This document shows positions 49,946 to 59,512 of a DNA stretch of 64,000 nucleotides, piece by piece; the stretch's first letter is position 1; each line of letters starts with the position of its first letter. A program made the translations under genes and the position numbers. The stretch is taken from contig JBDKUO010000030.1 in assembly GCA_039679645.1 (NCBI GenBank), positions 1 to 64,000 on the forward strand, read 5' to 3'. The notes beneath the pieces were generated by a model. It did not search any database. It was given only the letters and a program-made list of their open reading frames with translations, and was not told the origin of the DNA. Source of the DNA: Armatimonadota bacterium (GTDB taxonomy: Bacteria > Armatimonadota > UBA5829).

Positions 49946-51363
49946 GTTGTGCCCTCGCTATCTTTTTTCACGTCAAGGCCGAGACACTTTCGCCTGTGGT
50001 CGAGCCAGTCCGTTATCTCACGGAGGTTAGCAACCCATATTTCATTATCGGAAGCAAGCATATCTAGGGTTTTAAGGTATGCCTCTCCCCACCTGCTGTA
50101 TTTTTCACAACTCGGGTGCGACGTACGCTCGTGCCAGTCAAATACACCTAAGCCAGACCATTTCTTTATGGTCGACACATATTTCGAAATTTGCCCTAAT
50201 GACTCATCGACATTACCGTCATTATAAGTCAGGTTGCCGTCCATACAAAACACAGGCATTTGCACGCAATTGGTTCGCTTTTGTGCTCTAGATATCCAAG
50301 GATAATAGGGCAAGGCTATGCTCCGGCGAAATCCCATCTGTTCTTCAAACGCAATCGAAGAATCACAGCGGAATCCGGCGTTTGAATGCATCAGAAGTGT
50401 TTGTTCAACATTACTGCCGAGATGCCAGTAGTGATGCCGCAGGCTGATCACATCCGTGCCTGCCGCTTCTGAGAGCCGCTGTCTTTCCGAAGCGAATCTG
50501 TCTTCTGCGAAAAATGTGTTGTAAGCCGCATGCAAACCTACATCGAAATGTTTGTCAAGAAGCTCCGCAAATATCCGATGATATTTATCACTGTGTATAT
50601 CATAGGCTACATCGTCAAACGATCCCCACTTACCGAATGTGTTTGTCGATGCAAAAAACATCGTCGATGTAAAACCACGACGTGTCTCTTCATTCAGGAT
50701 TCCAGGGAACGTCCAAAATTCATCAGGATTCTTATCGGCTATGCGCTTGGCCCTCAAATACAAATACTTTGCGGCGTAAGCAGGCAAACTGTGCTTGATT
50801 GGCACAGAAAGCTGAAAATTGTCCACGAACGCATATTTTTCGGGAATATCTATGTCATGGGAAAGACCGATTGCACACTTTCTGCCTTGTGGCCATAATG
50901 GAGAGCCCGCAAGCCCGATCATCTCCTCAATAGCAGATCCCAAGAATGTCACATACATATTCACAATAGGTTTGTCCGCTACGTTATTTTGCTGTTGAAA
51001 GCTGGACGAATATTTCAGCCGGTCGTGGTCGTCATATGCAACATGGCTGGTATCAGAATTGACTTCGTCGGTCAGAAACGCTCCAATTGCGCTCACCAGG
51101 TCAAATGGAAGCTCTCTGTTCAGATACTGCTTTGGGCTTTGAGCGAGAATCATATCGCTCCATAGTCTGTCCTCAGACTGAAAAGGAATCCTTATCGAGC
51201 ATTGAACTTTTGAGTTGGAATTTCCATGATAAATATCCACGGATTTGGTGCGATCACTTTGGTTCAGCTTTAGGTAAGGAACTCCGAGTGTATCAAATAT
51301 AAACCCTAAGCAGTAATCGCTTACGCCAGAAGAATCTTCGGATATGTACGTCAGCCTGCGCAT
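49942..51363 (-). CDS. Polysaccharide deacetylase-family protein
   Basis: 473 residues, no signal peptide. The NodB-like domain is in the second half: AIGLSHDIDIPEKY (HDxD, metal site, about 165-178), VGLHAAYNTFF (His) and VFDWHERTSHPSCEKYSRW near the end. An N-terminal domain of about 130 residues (TYISEDSSGVSDYCLGFIFDTLG...) is typical of polysaccharide-locus deacetylases. It overlaps both neighbours (4 and 13 bases). It may remove an N- or O-acetyl group from a precursor. Confidence 0.8.
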   Translation of the reverse strand: MRRLTYISEDSSGVSDYCLGFIFDTLGVPYLKLNQSDRTKSVDIYHGNSNSKVQCSIRIPFQSEDRLWSDMILAQSPKQYLNRELPFDLVSAIGAFLTDEVNSDTSHVAYDDHDRLKYSSSFQQQNNVADKPIVNMYVTFLGSAIEEMIGLAGSPLWPQGRKCAIGLSHDIDIPEKYAFVDNFQLSVPIKHSLPAYAAKYLYLRAKRIADKNPDEFWTFPGILNEETRRGFTSTMFFASTNTFGKWGSFDDVAYDIHSDKYHRIFAELLDKHFDVGLHAAYNTFFAEDRFASERQRLSEAAGTDVISLRHHYWHLGSNVEQTLLMHSNAGFRCDSSIAFEEQMGFRRSIALPYYPWISRAQKRTNCVQMPVFCMDGNLTYNDGNVDESLGQISKYVSTIKKWSGLGVFDWHERTSHPSCEKYSRWGEAYLKTLDMLASDNEIWVANLREITDWLDHRRKCLGLDVKKDSEGTT

Positions 51364-52139
51364 TCTTTTCCTATCCTTTTGGCAAGCTGGCGCTTGGCCT
51401 GTCGGTAGGATGCCTTGTCCATACCCTTGTAAAGCCTGCCTTCCTGCTTCACGTTTTCAATAGTCGATAGCTTTCCGTTTTCCATCAGTTCCGCTACGAC
51501 ACTTCCCATCAGCCTGCCCGCCGTTTGTTCGACACGCCTAGCCAATACTTCGAATGTATCGCCCTTCTGAAGACTGACAACCTCATTTCGGCATATTCGA
51601 CCAGTATCGACACCGACATCCACATAGTGTACTGTCACACCAACAGAATCGCCTTGCAACACTGCCCAGGGAATCACATCCACGCCCCTATATTTGGGTA
51701 ATAGACCGGGATGTGCGTTGATCACTCCCATCTTTGGTATGGACAGAATGTTGCTTTTGATAATTCTGGAACCGCCCAGTATAAGCAGGTCGGGTGCCAT
51801 CGAGCGTAGTAATTGTTCACTTTCGGGACTGTTGAAATTTTCCACAGTCTTGACTACAGGTGAAAACTGACGGTAGTAATCGACACCCTGCCACTCATAT
51901 TGATGATGCGGCAGAGGCAGCACTTTGTTGGCCTTGTTCCATACTCTACTGCAAAGTCCAGGCAACCCATGCTTAGCATATTCCTGTTTTGCCAGACGAA
52001 TGAGGCTTTTTGCCGAGCCGACATTGGTATCTATCAATATGGCACTGATTGGAATGCCCCGCTCACGGAACTGTTCCAATAAGGCGGAGCCGTGCGAGCA
52101 ACAATTTGTCAGAAAAGCTATTTTGATTTCTGCCGTCAT
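51351..52139 (-). CDS. Formyltransferase-family enzyme acting on a sugar nucleotide
   Basis: 262 residues. The Fmt/PurN-type catalytic core is clear: GVINAHPGLLPKYRGVDVIPWAVLQ holds the N-x-H pair, and VHYVDVGVDTGRI supplies the Asp. Family enzymes use 10-formyl-tetrahydrofolate to formylate an amine. It sits between an aminotransferase and a deacetylase gene, so the likely acceptor is the 3-amino group made by the aminotransferase (inference). It replaces the acetyltransferase expected at this point in WbpD-type pathways. Confidence 0.82.
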   Translation of the reverse strand: MTAEIKIAFLTNCCSHGSALLEQFRERGIPISAILIDTNVGSAKSLIRLAKQEYAKHGLPGLCSRVWNKANKVLPLPHHQYEWQGVDYYRQFSPVVKTVENFNSPESEQLLRSMAPDLLILGGSRIIKSNILSIPKMGVINAHPGLLPKYRGVDVIPWAVLQGDSVGVTVHYVDVGVDTGRICRNEVVSLQKGDTFEVLARRVEQTAGRLMGSVVAELMENGKLSTIENVKQEGRLYKGMDKASYRQAKRQLAKRIGKECAG

Positions 52140-52143
52140 AGAC

Positions 52144-53250
52144 CTAACCCAAACCCGCCTTCAGTTGTTCAACCACGGCCGCCTGCGTTCGCTCATCAAT
52201 CTTGGGCCATATGGGTAAGCTCAGCACTTCACTGGAGCACATATCCGAGTTGGGTAAGGGGCCGCAGTCCATACATGAATACACCGGCAGCCTGTCCAGT
52301 GGAACTGGATAATATACAAAACTGCCGATCTCAGACTCTGCCAGCGACTTCTGAACTCCATCGCGCTTGCCATCGAGAAATCGGACAGTGTATTGATGAT
52401 ATACGTGCTTTGTATAAGCAGCCTCAGACGGAGTAATCAGCCCAGGAATACCGGCAAGCAGCTTGTTGTAGCGTGCGGCTGCCTGCCTGCGGCCCTCGTT
52501 CCACTCCTCTATATGAGGCAGCTTCACGCGAAGAATAGTCGCCTGCAGTTCGTCGAGTCTGGAGTTGTAACCTATCACCTCGTTGTAATACTTTCTGGAC
52601 GCGCCGTGAACTCTGAGCATTCGAGCTTTTGCCGCCAGGTCGTCGTCATTAGTGACGAACATTCCGCCGTCGCCGAATGCGCCAAGATTCTTGGACGGGA
52701 AAAACGAGAATGCGCCAGCATTGCCGATCGTGCCGGTTTTCTTTCCTTTGTACTCACTGCCGAACGCTTGAGCGACATCCTCTAGAATTTTTAGACCGTG
52801 CTTTTCAGCAATTCTGAGCAGTGGATCCATATCCACGGAATGCCCGTAAAGATGCACTGGAATGATCGCCTTGGTCCTGTCTGTGACCTTTTCTTCGACC
52901 TTGTTCACGTCGAGATTGAACGTGACCGGGTTGATGTCTACGAACACCGGCTTTGCTCCGACAACGCTGATGCACTCGGCTGTAGCAAAGAATGTAAACG
53001 GTGTAGTGATGACCTCGTCGCCCGCAGTCAGTCCAAGTGAACGAACACCAAGCACCAAAGCATCGGTGCCTGAATTGCATCCGACGGCATGCTTTACGCC
53101 CAAACACGCAGCGACTTCGCTCTCGAATGCTTTCACATTTGGCCCCATAATGAACTGACCACTCTTGATTGTCTTTTCCAGTTCCTGCATCAATTCGTTC
53201 CATATCGAGTCTATTTCGGGACGGGTATTCAAAAGCGGTATCTTTGCCAT
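52144..53250 (-). CDS. DegT/DnrJ/EryC1/StrS sugar aminotransferase (WbpE-like)
   Basis: 368-residue PLP enzyme. GCNSGTDALVLGVRSLGLTAGDEVITTPFTFFATAE binds PLP phosphate, LEDVAQAFGSEYKGKKTGTIG holds the conserved Asp and Gln, and FSFFPSKNLGAFGDGG contains the Lys that forms the internal aldimine. It likely aminates a 3-keto sugar nucleotide made by the Gfo/Idh neighbour, as WbpE does. AGGGGG precedes the ATG. Confidence 0.9.
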   Translation of the reverse strand: MAKIPLLNTRPEIDSIWNELMQELEKTIKSGQFIMGPNVKAFESEVAACLGVKHAVGCNSGTDALVLGVRSLGLTAGDEVITTPFTFFATAECISVVGAKPVFVDINPVTFNLDVNKVEEKVTDRTKAIIPVHLYGHSVDMDPLLRIAEKHGLKILEDVAQAFGSEYKGKKTGTIGNAGAFSFFPSKNLGAFGDGGMFVTNDDDLAAKARMLRVHGASRKYYNEVIGYNSRLDELQATILRVKLPHIEEWNEGRRQAAARYNKLLAGIPGLITPSEAAYTKHVYHQYTVRFLDGKRDGVQKSLAESEIGSFVYYPVPLDRLPVYSCMDCGPLPNSDMCSSEVLSLPIWPKIDERTQAAVVEQLKAGLG

Positions 53251-53263
53251 AGTATCAACCCCC

Positions 53264-54202
53264 TTACGATCTCAATTTCTCGATTGTTTCTTGCATTATG
53301 CGAATGACCTCCAAGCCGTTCCTGCCGTCGGAGATAGGGGTCTGGTGTTCTTCACAGCACTTGATGAAGTGCTCCAGCTCTAATCTTAACGGTTGTCCGC
53401 TGCCCTGATATATGACTTCGCTGCCGTTATCAGCATTTTTCAGGTCGGCTCCGATAGTCTTCTTGTGCAGTGTGACAACCTGGTCGGCTTCGTTGTATTC
53501 CAACATCGCATCCTTGCCGACAATGACCATCCCACGGTCTTTTTTGGGCCATAACCAGGAGCAGTGCAAGTGGGTCTGCACGCATTCCGGGAAACTCAGG
53601 TGCAGATATATGTCATCTTCAACATCAGTTTGCAGCACTCTGTGACCCGTAATGTTCAGTTTGGTAGGTGATTCACCCAGCAGATACAGCACCACGGCGA
53701 CATCATGCACACCCAGACTCCATAAAACGTTCTCGGCACTTCTTGCTCTTCCGAGTCCAAGCCTGTGCTGGTGAATTGAGTGTACCTTGCCGATCATCCC
53801 GTCATTGAGCGCGCTTCGCATCCATTGTATAGCCGGTTGGTACAGCAGCAGATGTCCGACCATAAGCACCCGGTCGAGCTTATCAGCCGTGTCTACTAGA
53901 TCTTCGGCATGAAGGGCGCGTAGAGTCATTGGTTTTTCGATGAACACATCTTTGCCGCCCTGCAGCAGTTCTATTCCGATATCATAATGTGTGAGGGCGG
54001 GTGTTACAACGATAGCGGCCGGAATGTCGCTTTCGAGTAGCTTATCAATGTTTTCCCAAACCGGTACTCCCGGATATTCATCTTTCAAGGCTGCTCTAGT
54101 TTCCGCGCTTGCCTCTACAATTGCGCCCAGTGAATCCATCTCATGCAGATTTCTGACGTGGTTTTTGCCCCAAGCACCGACTCCTACTACTGCCACTCTC
54201 AT
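53264..54202 (-). CDS. Gfo/Idh/MocA oxidoreductase (WbpB/WlbA-like)
   Basis: 312 residues. VAVVGVGAWGKNHVRNLHEM is the NAD(P)-binding motif, and FIEKPMTLRALHAEDLVDTA carries the conserved EKP. Enzymes of this group (WbpB, WlbA) oxidise C3 of UDP-GlcNAc uronic acid to the 3-keto form. It overlaps the UDP-GlcNAc 2-epimerase gene by 4 bases and precedes the aminotransferase by 13 bases, matching the pathway order. Confidence 0.87.
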   Translation of the reverse strand: MRVAVVGVGAWGKNHVRNLHEMDSLGAIVEASAETRAALKDEYPGVPVWENIDKLLESDIPAAIVVTPALTHYDIGIELLQGGKDVFIEKPMTLRALHAEDLVDTADKLDRVLMVGHLLLYQPAIQWMRSALNDGMIGKVHSIHQHRLGLGRARSAENVLWSLGVHDVAVVLYLLGESPTKLNITGHRVLQTDVEDDIYLHLSFPECVQTHLHCSWLWPKKDRGMVIVGKDAMLEYNEADQVVTLHKKTIGADLKNADNGSEVIYQGSGQPLRLELEHFIKCCEEHQTPISDGRNGLEVIRIMQETIEKLRS

Positions 54203-55290
54203 GTCGATATTTTCCTTTCAAGTAGTGCTGTTACTATTTTATCACAAGCTCTGCCTTCACCGTATGGTTTGCCAGGCCGGCCTTGTATCCCTATAGCCGA
54301 TATTATCGTATCCGCCACATCGTCTGCGCTGGAATGAGGGCATATCCTGTTCCAACCCATATCCAGCAGTTCGACCCACTCAGTCTCATCCCTGAGTGTA
54401 ACACATGGCACTTTATGAAAAAACGCTTCTTTCTGCACTCCACCGCTATCTGTCGCGACAACCGCTGCCGACTTTTCGAGCATAATCATATCTATATAGC
54501 CGACAGGCTCGATCACAGCCAGTTCTCGTTCGATTGTATCGAGAATGTCCAGCCTTTCCAACACACTACGCGTTCTGGGGTGAAGAGGCAGCACAACCGG
54601 AATAGTCTCTGCCACCTGCCTAAGTCCGTCGAATATGACAGAAAGACGTCGTGGATCGTCTGTGTTTTCTGCTCTGTGCACGGTTGCCAGTATGAACCCG
54701 CCCTTTTCAACTTTCAACCTCTTGAGAATACCGCTGGACTGTTCGGCGCGCCGGGAATGCATCAGGGCAGCATCATACATTATGTCGCCGACGAGATACA
54801 CCCTTTCACCGTTAACACCCTCATGTTCAAGGTTGTGCACAGCTTCCTCAGTTGGAGCAAATAGAACGTCTGATATCGCGTCCACTACAATGCGGTTAAT
54901 CTCTTCAGGCATCTTGCGGTTAAACGATCTCAGCCCGGCCTCTATATGCGCAACGAGCACATGCAGTTTAGTTGCAGCAAGCACCCCCGCAACAGTTGAG
55001 TTCGTGTCTCCATGCAGCAGCACCCAATCGGGATGGTATTGCTGGATCACTTCTTCCAGCCCGACGAGCATACCCGCAGTCTGCACTCCATGCTTACCCG
55101 ATCCCACTCCCAGATTCACGTCAGGCTCGGGAATGCCCAACTCATCGAAGAATATCTGTGAAAGCCTGTAGTCATAGTGTTGACCCGTATGCACGATCAC
55201 CTGCCGGCAGCCTGCGGCTTCCAGCGCAGCAGTCATAGGCACGGTTTTTATGAACTGAGGCCGCGCTCCGACGACCGTCAGGACTTTCAT
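54199..55290 (-). CDS. wecB: UDP-N-acetylglucosamine 2-epimerase (non-hydrolysing)
   Basis: 363 residues. It interconverts UDP-GlcNAc and UDP-ManNAc or acts on diacetamido uronic acids as in WbpI. Motifs: VGARPQFIKTVPMTAAL, IVHTGQHYDYRLSQIFFDELGI, HIEAGLRSFNRKMPEEINR, and VATDSGGVQKEAFFHKVPCVTLRDETEW. GGAGG lies 5-6 bases before ATG. WecB is the conventional symbol; a WbpI-type role is equally possible given the neighbours. Confidence 0.88.
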   Translation of the reverse strand: MKVLTVVGARPQFIKTVPMTAALEAAGCRQVIVHTGQHYDYRLSQIFFDELGIPEPDVNLGVGSGKHGVQTAGMLVGLEEVIQQYHPDWVLLHGDTNSTVAGVLAATKLHVLVAHIEAGLRSFNRKMPEEINRIVVDAISDVLFAPTEEAVHNLEHEGVNGERVYLVGDIMYDAALMHSRRAEQSSGILKRLKVEKGGFILATVHRAENTDDPRRLSVIFDGLRQVAETIPVVLPLHPRTRSVLERLDILDTIERELAVIEPVGYIDMIMLEKSAAVVATDSGGVQKEAFFHKVPCVTLRDETEWVELLDMGWNRICPHSSADDVADTIISAIGIQGRPGKPYGEGRACDKIVTALLERKIST

Positions 55291-55304
55291 TTCAACCTCC
55301 AGCC

Positions 55305-56462
55305 TTATCGTGCCAAGCTCTCGATCAAATCCAAATACTTTTGTTTCTCGGTAGACCAGTTCGATCGTTTGCTAAACTCAATACCTTTACGGGACATCTG
55401 CTGTCTGAGTTCCTGATCAGCGTACAACTCGACGATTGCTTTACTAAATGATTCCATATTTCCGGGCTCGAAGAACCGTACTATGCCCTCCGGATAGTAT
55501 TTCTCGACGGTTCTCGTTCGTGTGACTATTGCCGGCAGGCCCATAGCTATATACTCTGCTGTTTTATTGTTGAAGCATAGGTCGGTCAATGGATCGAGCT
55601 TCAATGTTGAAACACCTACATCACTTTGCAAGATCAATTCAGGTATCTGTTTGAAGGAAACAATTCCAAGGAATTCCACCGAATCGGCAATGTCCAACTG
55701 CTCGGAGAGTTCGCACAACGCCTGAAGATCGTCTCCTTCACCGGCAATCTTCAGGCGGAGTCCGGGTATTTCGGATTTCACGGACGCCACGGCCTCAATC
55801 ACCATTGAAAGCCCGTAGATTCTGGACACAGTGCCTGTATAAAGCAGAGTAAATGTGCCGCTAGAAGCATTGCTGCAGTCTTTTTCACGATCGGCATGAA
55901 AGAGCTTGTCGTCCGGCAGGTTCATCACAACATCGACAGGTCTGCCGCCTGTGTGTTGTTCCAAGAGTTCACGCATAGCATCGTTTACAGTGAGCACGCG
56001 ATCTGCGAACCTCATGCTTATCTTCTGAAGCCATTTAAGTATCTTAATTACGGGATGTTCTGGTGACATGCCATATTTGGATACGAAAAGCTCCGGCATG
56101 GGATCGTGTTCATCAAGTATGACCTTAGCACCAAGAATCTTCGGCACCAGCGCAGCAAAGACCAGAAAGTCGGGCAGATTGCTCACGTGAACCACATCGA
56201 ACTTCTTTTTGCACATTTTGAGGTTCACCATCAAAAAGAACGCCATGTATTCAAAAAGATAGCGTAGTTTACTGCCGCGCTTTCTTGAAAGGGGGAGCCT
56301 TACAACCCGTACGCCGTTTATCGCCTCAGTTTTCGCTTCCTTTGGTCCGCGAAGGCAGTAAACAACCACCCAGTGGCCAGCTTCGGCCAGCGCTTCGGCC
56401 TGCCTTCGTATGCGCGGGTCGCGCGGATAGTATGACTGAACAATATGGCAAACGCGTATCAA
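55305..56462 (-). CDS. GT4-family glycosyltransferase
   Basis: 385 residues from a likely TTG start (56462) with GGGAG 8 bases upstream. Starting at 56528 would overlap the 3' end of the neighbouring gene and adds non-conserved residues. RVCHIVQSYYPRDPRIRRQAEALAEAGHWV is the usual GT4 start. FTLLYTGTVSRIYGLSMVIEAV, GEGDDLQALCEL and NNKTAEYIAMGLPAIVTRT complete the GT-B donor site. Specificity unknown. Confidence 0.87.
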   Translation of the reverse strand: MIRVCHIVQSYYPRDPRIRRQAEALAEAGHWVVVYCLRGPKEAKTEAINGVRVVRLPLSRKRGSKLRYLFEYMAFFLMVNLKMCKKKFDVVHVSNLPDFLVFAALVPKILGAKVILDEHDPMPELFVSKYGMSPEHPVIKILKWLQKISMRFADRVLTVNDAMRELLEQHTGGRPVDVVMNLPDDKLFHADREKDCSNASSGTFTLLYTGTVSRIYGLSMVIEAVASVKSEIPGLRLKIAGEGDDLQALCELSEQLDIADSVEFLGIVSFKQIPELILQSDVGVSTLKLDPLTDLCFNNKTAEYIAMGLPAIVTRTRTVEKYYPEGIVRFFEPGNMESFSKAIVELYADQELRQQMSRKGIEFSKRSNWSTEKQKYLDLIESLAR

Positions 56463-56502
56463 ATAATCAGCTCCCAGTTCAAATAAATAATATGGCACGA
56501 AC

Positions 56503-57645
56503 CTACGAAGCAACCTCGCCGAAAGCACAGAGCAACAAGTGCCGCAAGATCATTGCCTGCATTCTAGGGTAGCTTCTGCGGTCTTTCAAAATAAGATAAT
56601 TACCGGTCGAGTAATCGAAGCCTCCATCACGGTGTTGCAGGCTAATCAGTCTGGAAAGCCCCCGCTCGGCCAGATAGGAATAGTCTCCAATGCCCAGCCT
56701 TGATGCCGATAGCAAAGCCGCCGATACCACGGCTGTGTAGTATGGAACCATCGGCCGTGTTTTAAAGCAGTTGAACCTTGCGTCACCGTTTTTTATTAGC
56801 CCTCCGGATAAGAAATTCGTCACCTTGGCCATTATAGCACGTACACGCTCGCACTTTGTTATCTCATAGTATCTGGCAAGGTCTAGAAACTGAAAAGCAT
56901 GATATTGAAAACACAGATAGTGATCCCGACCGTAGCCTTCTTCAGTTTTTATGGAATATGGAAATTCTCCGGATTTTGTCTGGCACCGTCCCAGAAAATT
57001 CAGCAGTTTTGGAGAGTGCTCTATGAAACGGTCATCACCAGTAGCGCCTTTGAGTTCTCCCAGCAGCCATAAACAGAAAGTCGAGTTGTTCGGCACCATT
57101 CCACGGCCATAATTGGCAAAGTATCTGAGCGATGCAGACTCTTCGTCCAGCTTCTGGAAACCAACCCTGTTGGTCATATACTCATACCAGCGGATCGCGG
57201 CGTCAAGATACCGAGGGTCTTTCGTCATCCGAAACAGCCTGAGAAGCCCCAAGCTTCCGAAGCAGCCATCCACGGAACTGATCCTGCCACTCCAGCCTGC
57301 GTCATCATATACCCAGTATCCTTCGGGTGACTGCCTATTTAGCAAAACCTCACCGCATGTGTGCGCTGTATTCAAATACTTGGCATCACCCGTGCGCTCT
57401 TGCAGCGCCACATTGCTGAATATCCAATATGCTTGCGCCTGCACGAAATAGCGTTCGGAATCACCCCAAGATATGAACGGCAGGTATGATTTCACAAAAC
57501 GGCCGACTCGTAGATTCCATCTCACTCCGGAATCTGGGCCACGCAGAGCTCCCTGCTCATCGACGTAATTGATGATGTGGTCGTAGAGTTTCTGCGCCGC
57601 GTCTGAGCAACTGGAGCGCAACTGGTCTGTTATATCATAAGTCAT
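56503..57645 (-). CDS. Alpha/alpha-toroid protein of polysaccharide locus
   Basis: 380 residues without signal peptide. Repeated helix pairs with Gly-rich turns (ISSVDGCFGSLGLLRLFRMTKDPRYLDAAIRWYEYM; LQHRDGGFDYSTGNYLILKDRRSYPRMQAMILRHLLL) point to an (alpha/alpha)6 barrel, as in glucuronyl epimerases, N-acylglucosamine epimerases and some lyases. Start ATG 57645 is preferred because CAGGAAAC lies 6-7 bases upstream. Function within the locus is unclear: epimerase or glycan hydrolase are options. Confidence 0.65.
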   Translation of the reverse strand: MTYDITDQLRSSCSDAAQKLYDHIINYVDEQGALRGPDSGVRWNLRVGRFVKSYLPFISWGDSERYFVQAQAYWIFSNVALQERTGDAKYLNTAHTCGEVLLNRQSPEGYWVYDDAGWSGRISSVDGCFGSLGLLRLFRMTKDPRYLDAAIRWYEYMTNRVGFQKLDEESASLRYFANYGRGMVPNNSTFCLWLLGELKGATGDDRFIEHSPKLLNFLGRCQTKSGEFPYSIKTEEGYGRDHYLCFQYHAFQFLDLARYYEITKCERVRAIMAKVTNFLSGGLIKNGDARFNCFKTRPMVPYYTAVVSAALLSASRLGIGDYSYLAERGLSRLISLQHRDGGFDYSTGNYLILKDRRSYPRMQAMILRHLLLCAFGEVAS

Positions 57646-57674
57646 CTTTGTTTCCTGAGGTAGTTGTTTATGTA

Positions 57675-59510
57675 TCAACCAACATTGCCTAGCCAAATCA
57701 AAGTCATCGCCTCGCCAAAGGCTATCCTGCTGTTTTTGAGCCGTTCATTGGAGTAATCGGCGTCTATGTCCAGCGGACGGGCAATATACTCGCTTACCCG
57801 CGATGCCCTCTCTTTCAGCTTTTCGCGGATGGAATCGCCCAAGCCTTCTTCGAGCCACTGACCCTGCTCAACGTCGAATCCGCGCTTTCTGCGTGCCGAA
57901 CGTATGTGTTCCGGAATGAGTCCATGTGCTATCTCACGAAGAACCCATTTCCCGTAACCATATCTAATCTTCACCGCGTCCGGAATAGCTATGCCGAGCT
58001 CCATAAAACGGTGGTCCATGAACGGAAGCCTGCTTTCTATGCTGTTGCCCATAGAGTTCCTGTCTTCATATCTGAGCAGTGTCGGCAGACTAAACCGGGT
58101 GACATCCAGAATTTGAGCTTTTACTCCGCTCTCGAGTGTTCTCAGCCCAGCAGTGACCTCACCTGCATTTTCCCGCCTGCTCAGTATCGAACGACCGATC
58201 TCATGTCCTGCGAACCTTCCGCGTCGTTGCCAGTAGGCTCTAAGGTCGACGGCCTCTGCAATCATCGTAGGAATGATTCCCGCAGCCAGTCCCAGAACAG
58301 TCGACACGTCTTTCCTCCTTAACGCTTCTCTAAGCATAAAGACTTTGAATTTGTGATAGCCCATCAGTGCTTCATCGCCGCCTTGTCCGCCAAGTAGCAC
58401 GATCACACCGTTCTTTCGGGCCTCTTTGAAGACCATGTGCTGAGCCACCATACTCGTATTTGGAAACGGTGCACCCTGGTCCTCCAGTGTTTCCCATGTC
58501 TCATCGATTACTGTCTTTGCGTCCGGCCAAGCAGTGACGACGTCAATTCCCACGAAGTCCGCCACTTGCTTTACCTGTCTTCCCTCGCTGAACGCATCAT
58601 CTGCGTTCCCGTATGAAAATGCGATGAGTGCCTGATTTTTCCTGATAGCCATTGCTGAAACGGTGGAAGAGTCTATCCCGCCACTGAGGGATATTCCTAC
58701 CGGCACGTCTGAGCGAAGTCTCAGGTCTATAGCAGACTCCAGTGACTCGCGAACTCGCTCCACCAGATCGTTTACAGGGCAAGACGCAAGATCCTCTCGC
58801 ATCGCTTGGACACGTTCTTCAAGGCTATAATAACGATGAAATGAGGCATCTGGCTTATCTAAGAAGGATACCTCCAGGTAGTGCCCAGGAGGTAGAGCGT
58901 GCAGGCCCTCAAACTGACAGATATCATTGTCGCGTTCATAGGTTATGAACTCGATACCTGCGGCAAGGTATTCCAGATTAGGCTTGAGATGAAGGTGACG
59001 CGCAATGACTCCGGCGCTGGAAGCGAAATACACAGTCTTTGAATCGGCAGCATAGAACAAAGGCTTGACGCCAAAGCGGTCACGAACCAGCCACAGGCGC
59101 CGCGTTTGATTGTCCCACAAGCCGAATGCGAACATACCTATGAACCTGTTCACCGCCTCAATGCCCCATTGCTTGTAGGCTTCCAGAATGACCTCTGTAT
59201 CCCCGTTTGTCTTGAATGAATGACCAAGAGAGCGCAGTTCGTCACGAATCTCCAGGTAGTTGTATATCTCACCATTGAAGACAACGCAGCACTGTCTCTG
59301 GATATCCCACATTGGCTGGTTTGAGACTTCCGACAGGTCTATGATAGCCAGCCGATTATGTCCGAACGAGATGTCGATGCCGTCCGAAGTCCAGCGCTCG
59401 ACGGCATTATAGTCGGGCCCGCGTTTATGTTGGCTGTTCACTATGTCGTGAACGATCTGCTCCAGTTTGTCATTTTGACCGATGCCGACCACACCTGCAA
59501 TACCACACAT
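57675..59510 (-). CDS. asnB: AsnB-type glutamine-dependent amidotransferase
   Basis: 611 residues. Met-Cys2-Gly-Ile starts the Ntn glutaminase domain, with RLAIIDLSEVSNQPM and FNGEIYNYLEIRDEL. The C-terminal synthetase domain has VPVGISLSGGIDSSTVSAMA (PP-loop) and LRYEDRNSMGNSIESRLPFMDH. In polysaccharide loci such enzymes (for example WbpS in P. aeruginosa) amidate hexuronic acids; whether this one makes Asn or a sugar amide is not visible. AAGGATG precedes the ATG. Confidence 0.87.
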   Translation of the reverse strand: MCGIAGVVGIGQNDKLEQIVHDIVNSQHKRGPDYNAVERWTSDGIDISFGHNRLAIIDLSEVSNQPMWDIQRQCCVVFNGEIYNYLEIRDELRSLGHSFKTNGDTEVILEAYKQWGIEAVNRFIGMFAFGLWDNQTRRLWLVRDRFGVKPLFYAADSKTVYFASSAGVIARHLHLKPNLEYLAAGIEFITYERDNDICQFEGLHALPPGHYLEVSFLDKPDASFHRYYSLEERVQAMREDLASCPVNDLVERVRESLESAIDLRLRSDVPVGISLSGGIDSSTVSAMAIRKNQALIAFSYGNADDAFSEGRQVKQVADFVGIDVVTAWPDAKTVIDETWETLEDQGAPFPNTSMVAQHMVFKEARKNGVIVLLGGQGGDEALMGYHKFKVFMLREALRRKDVSTVLGLAAGIIPTMIAEAVDLRAYWQRRGRFAGHEIGRSILSRRENAGEVTAGLRTLESGVKAQILDVTRFSLPTLLRYEDRNSMGNSIESRLPFMDHRFMELGIAIPDAVKIRYGYGKWVLREIAHGLIPEHIRSARRKRGFDVEQGQWLEEGLGDSIREKLKERASRVSEYIARPLDIDADYSNERLKNSRIAFGEAMTLIWLGNVG

Positions 59511-59512
59511 GT

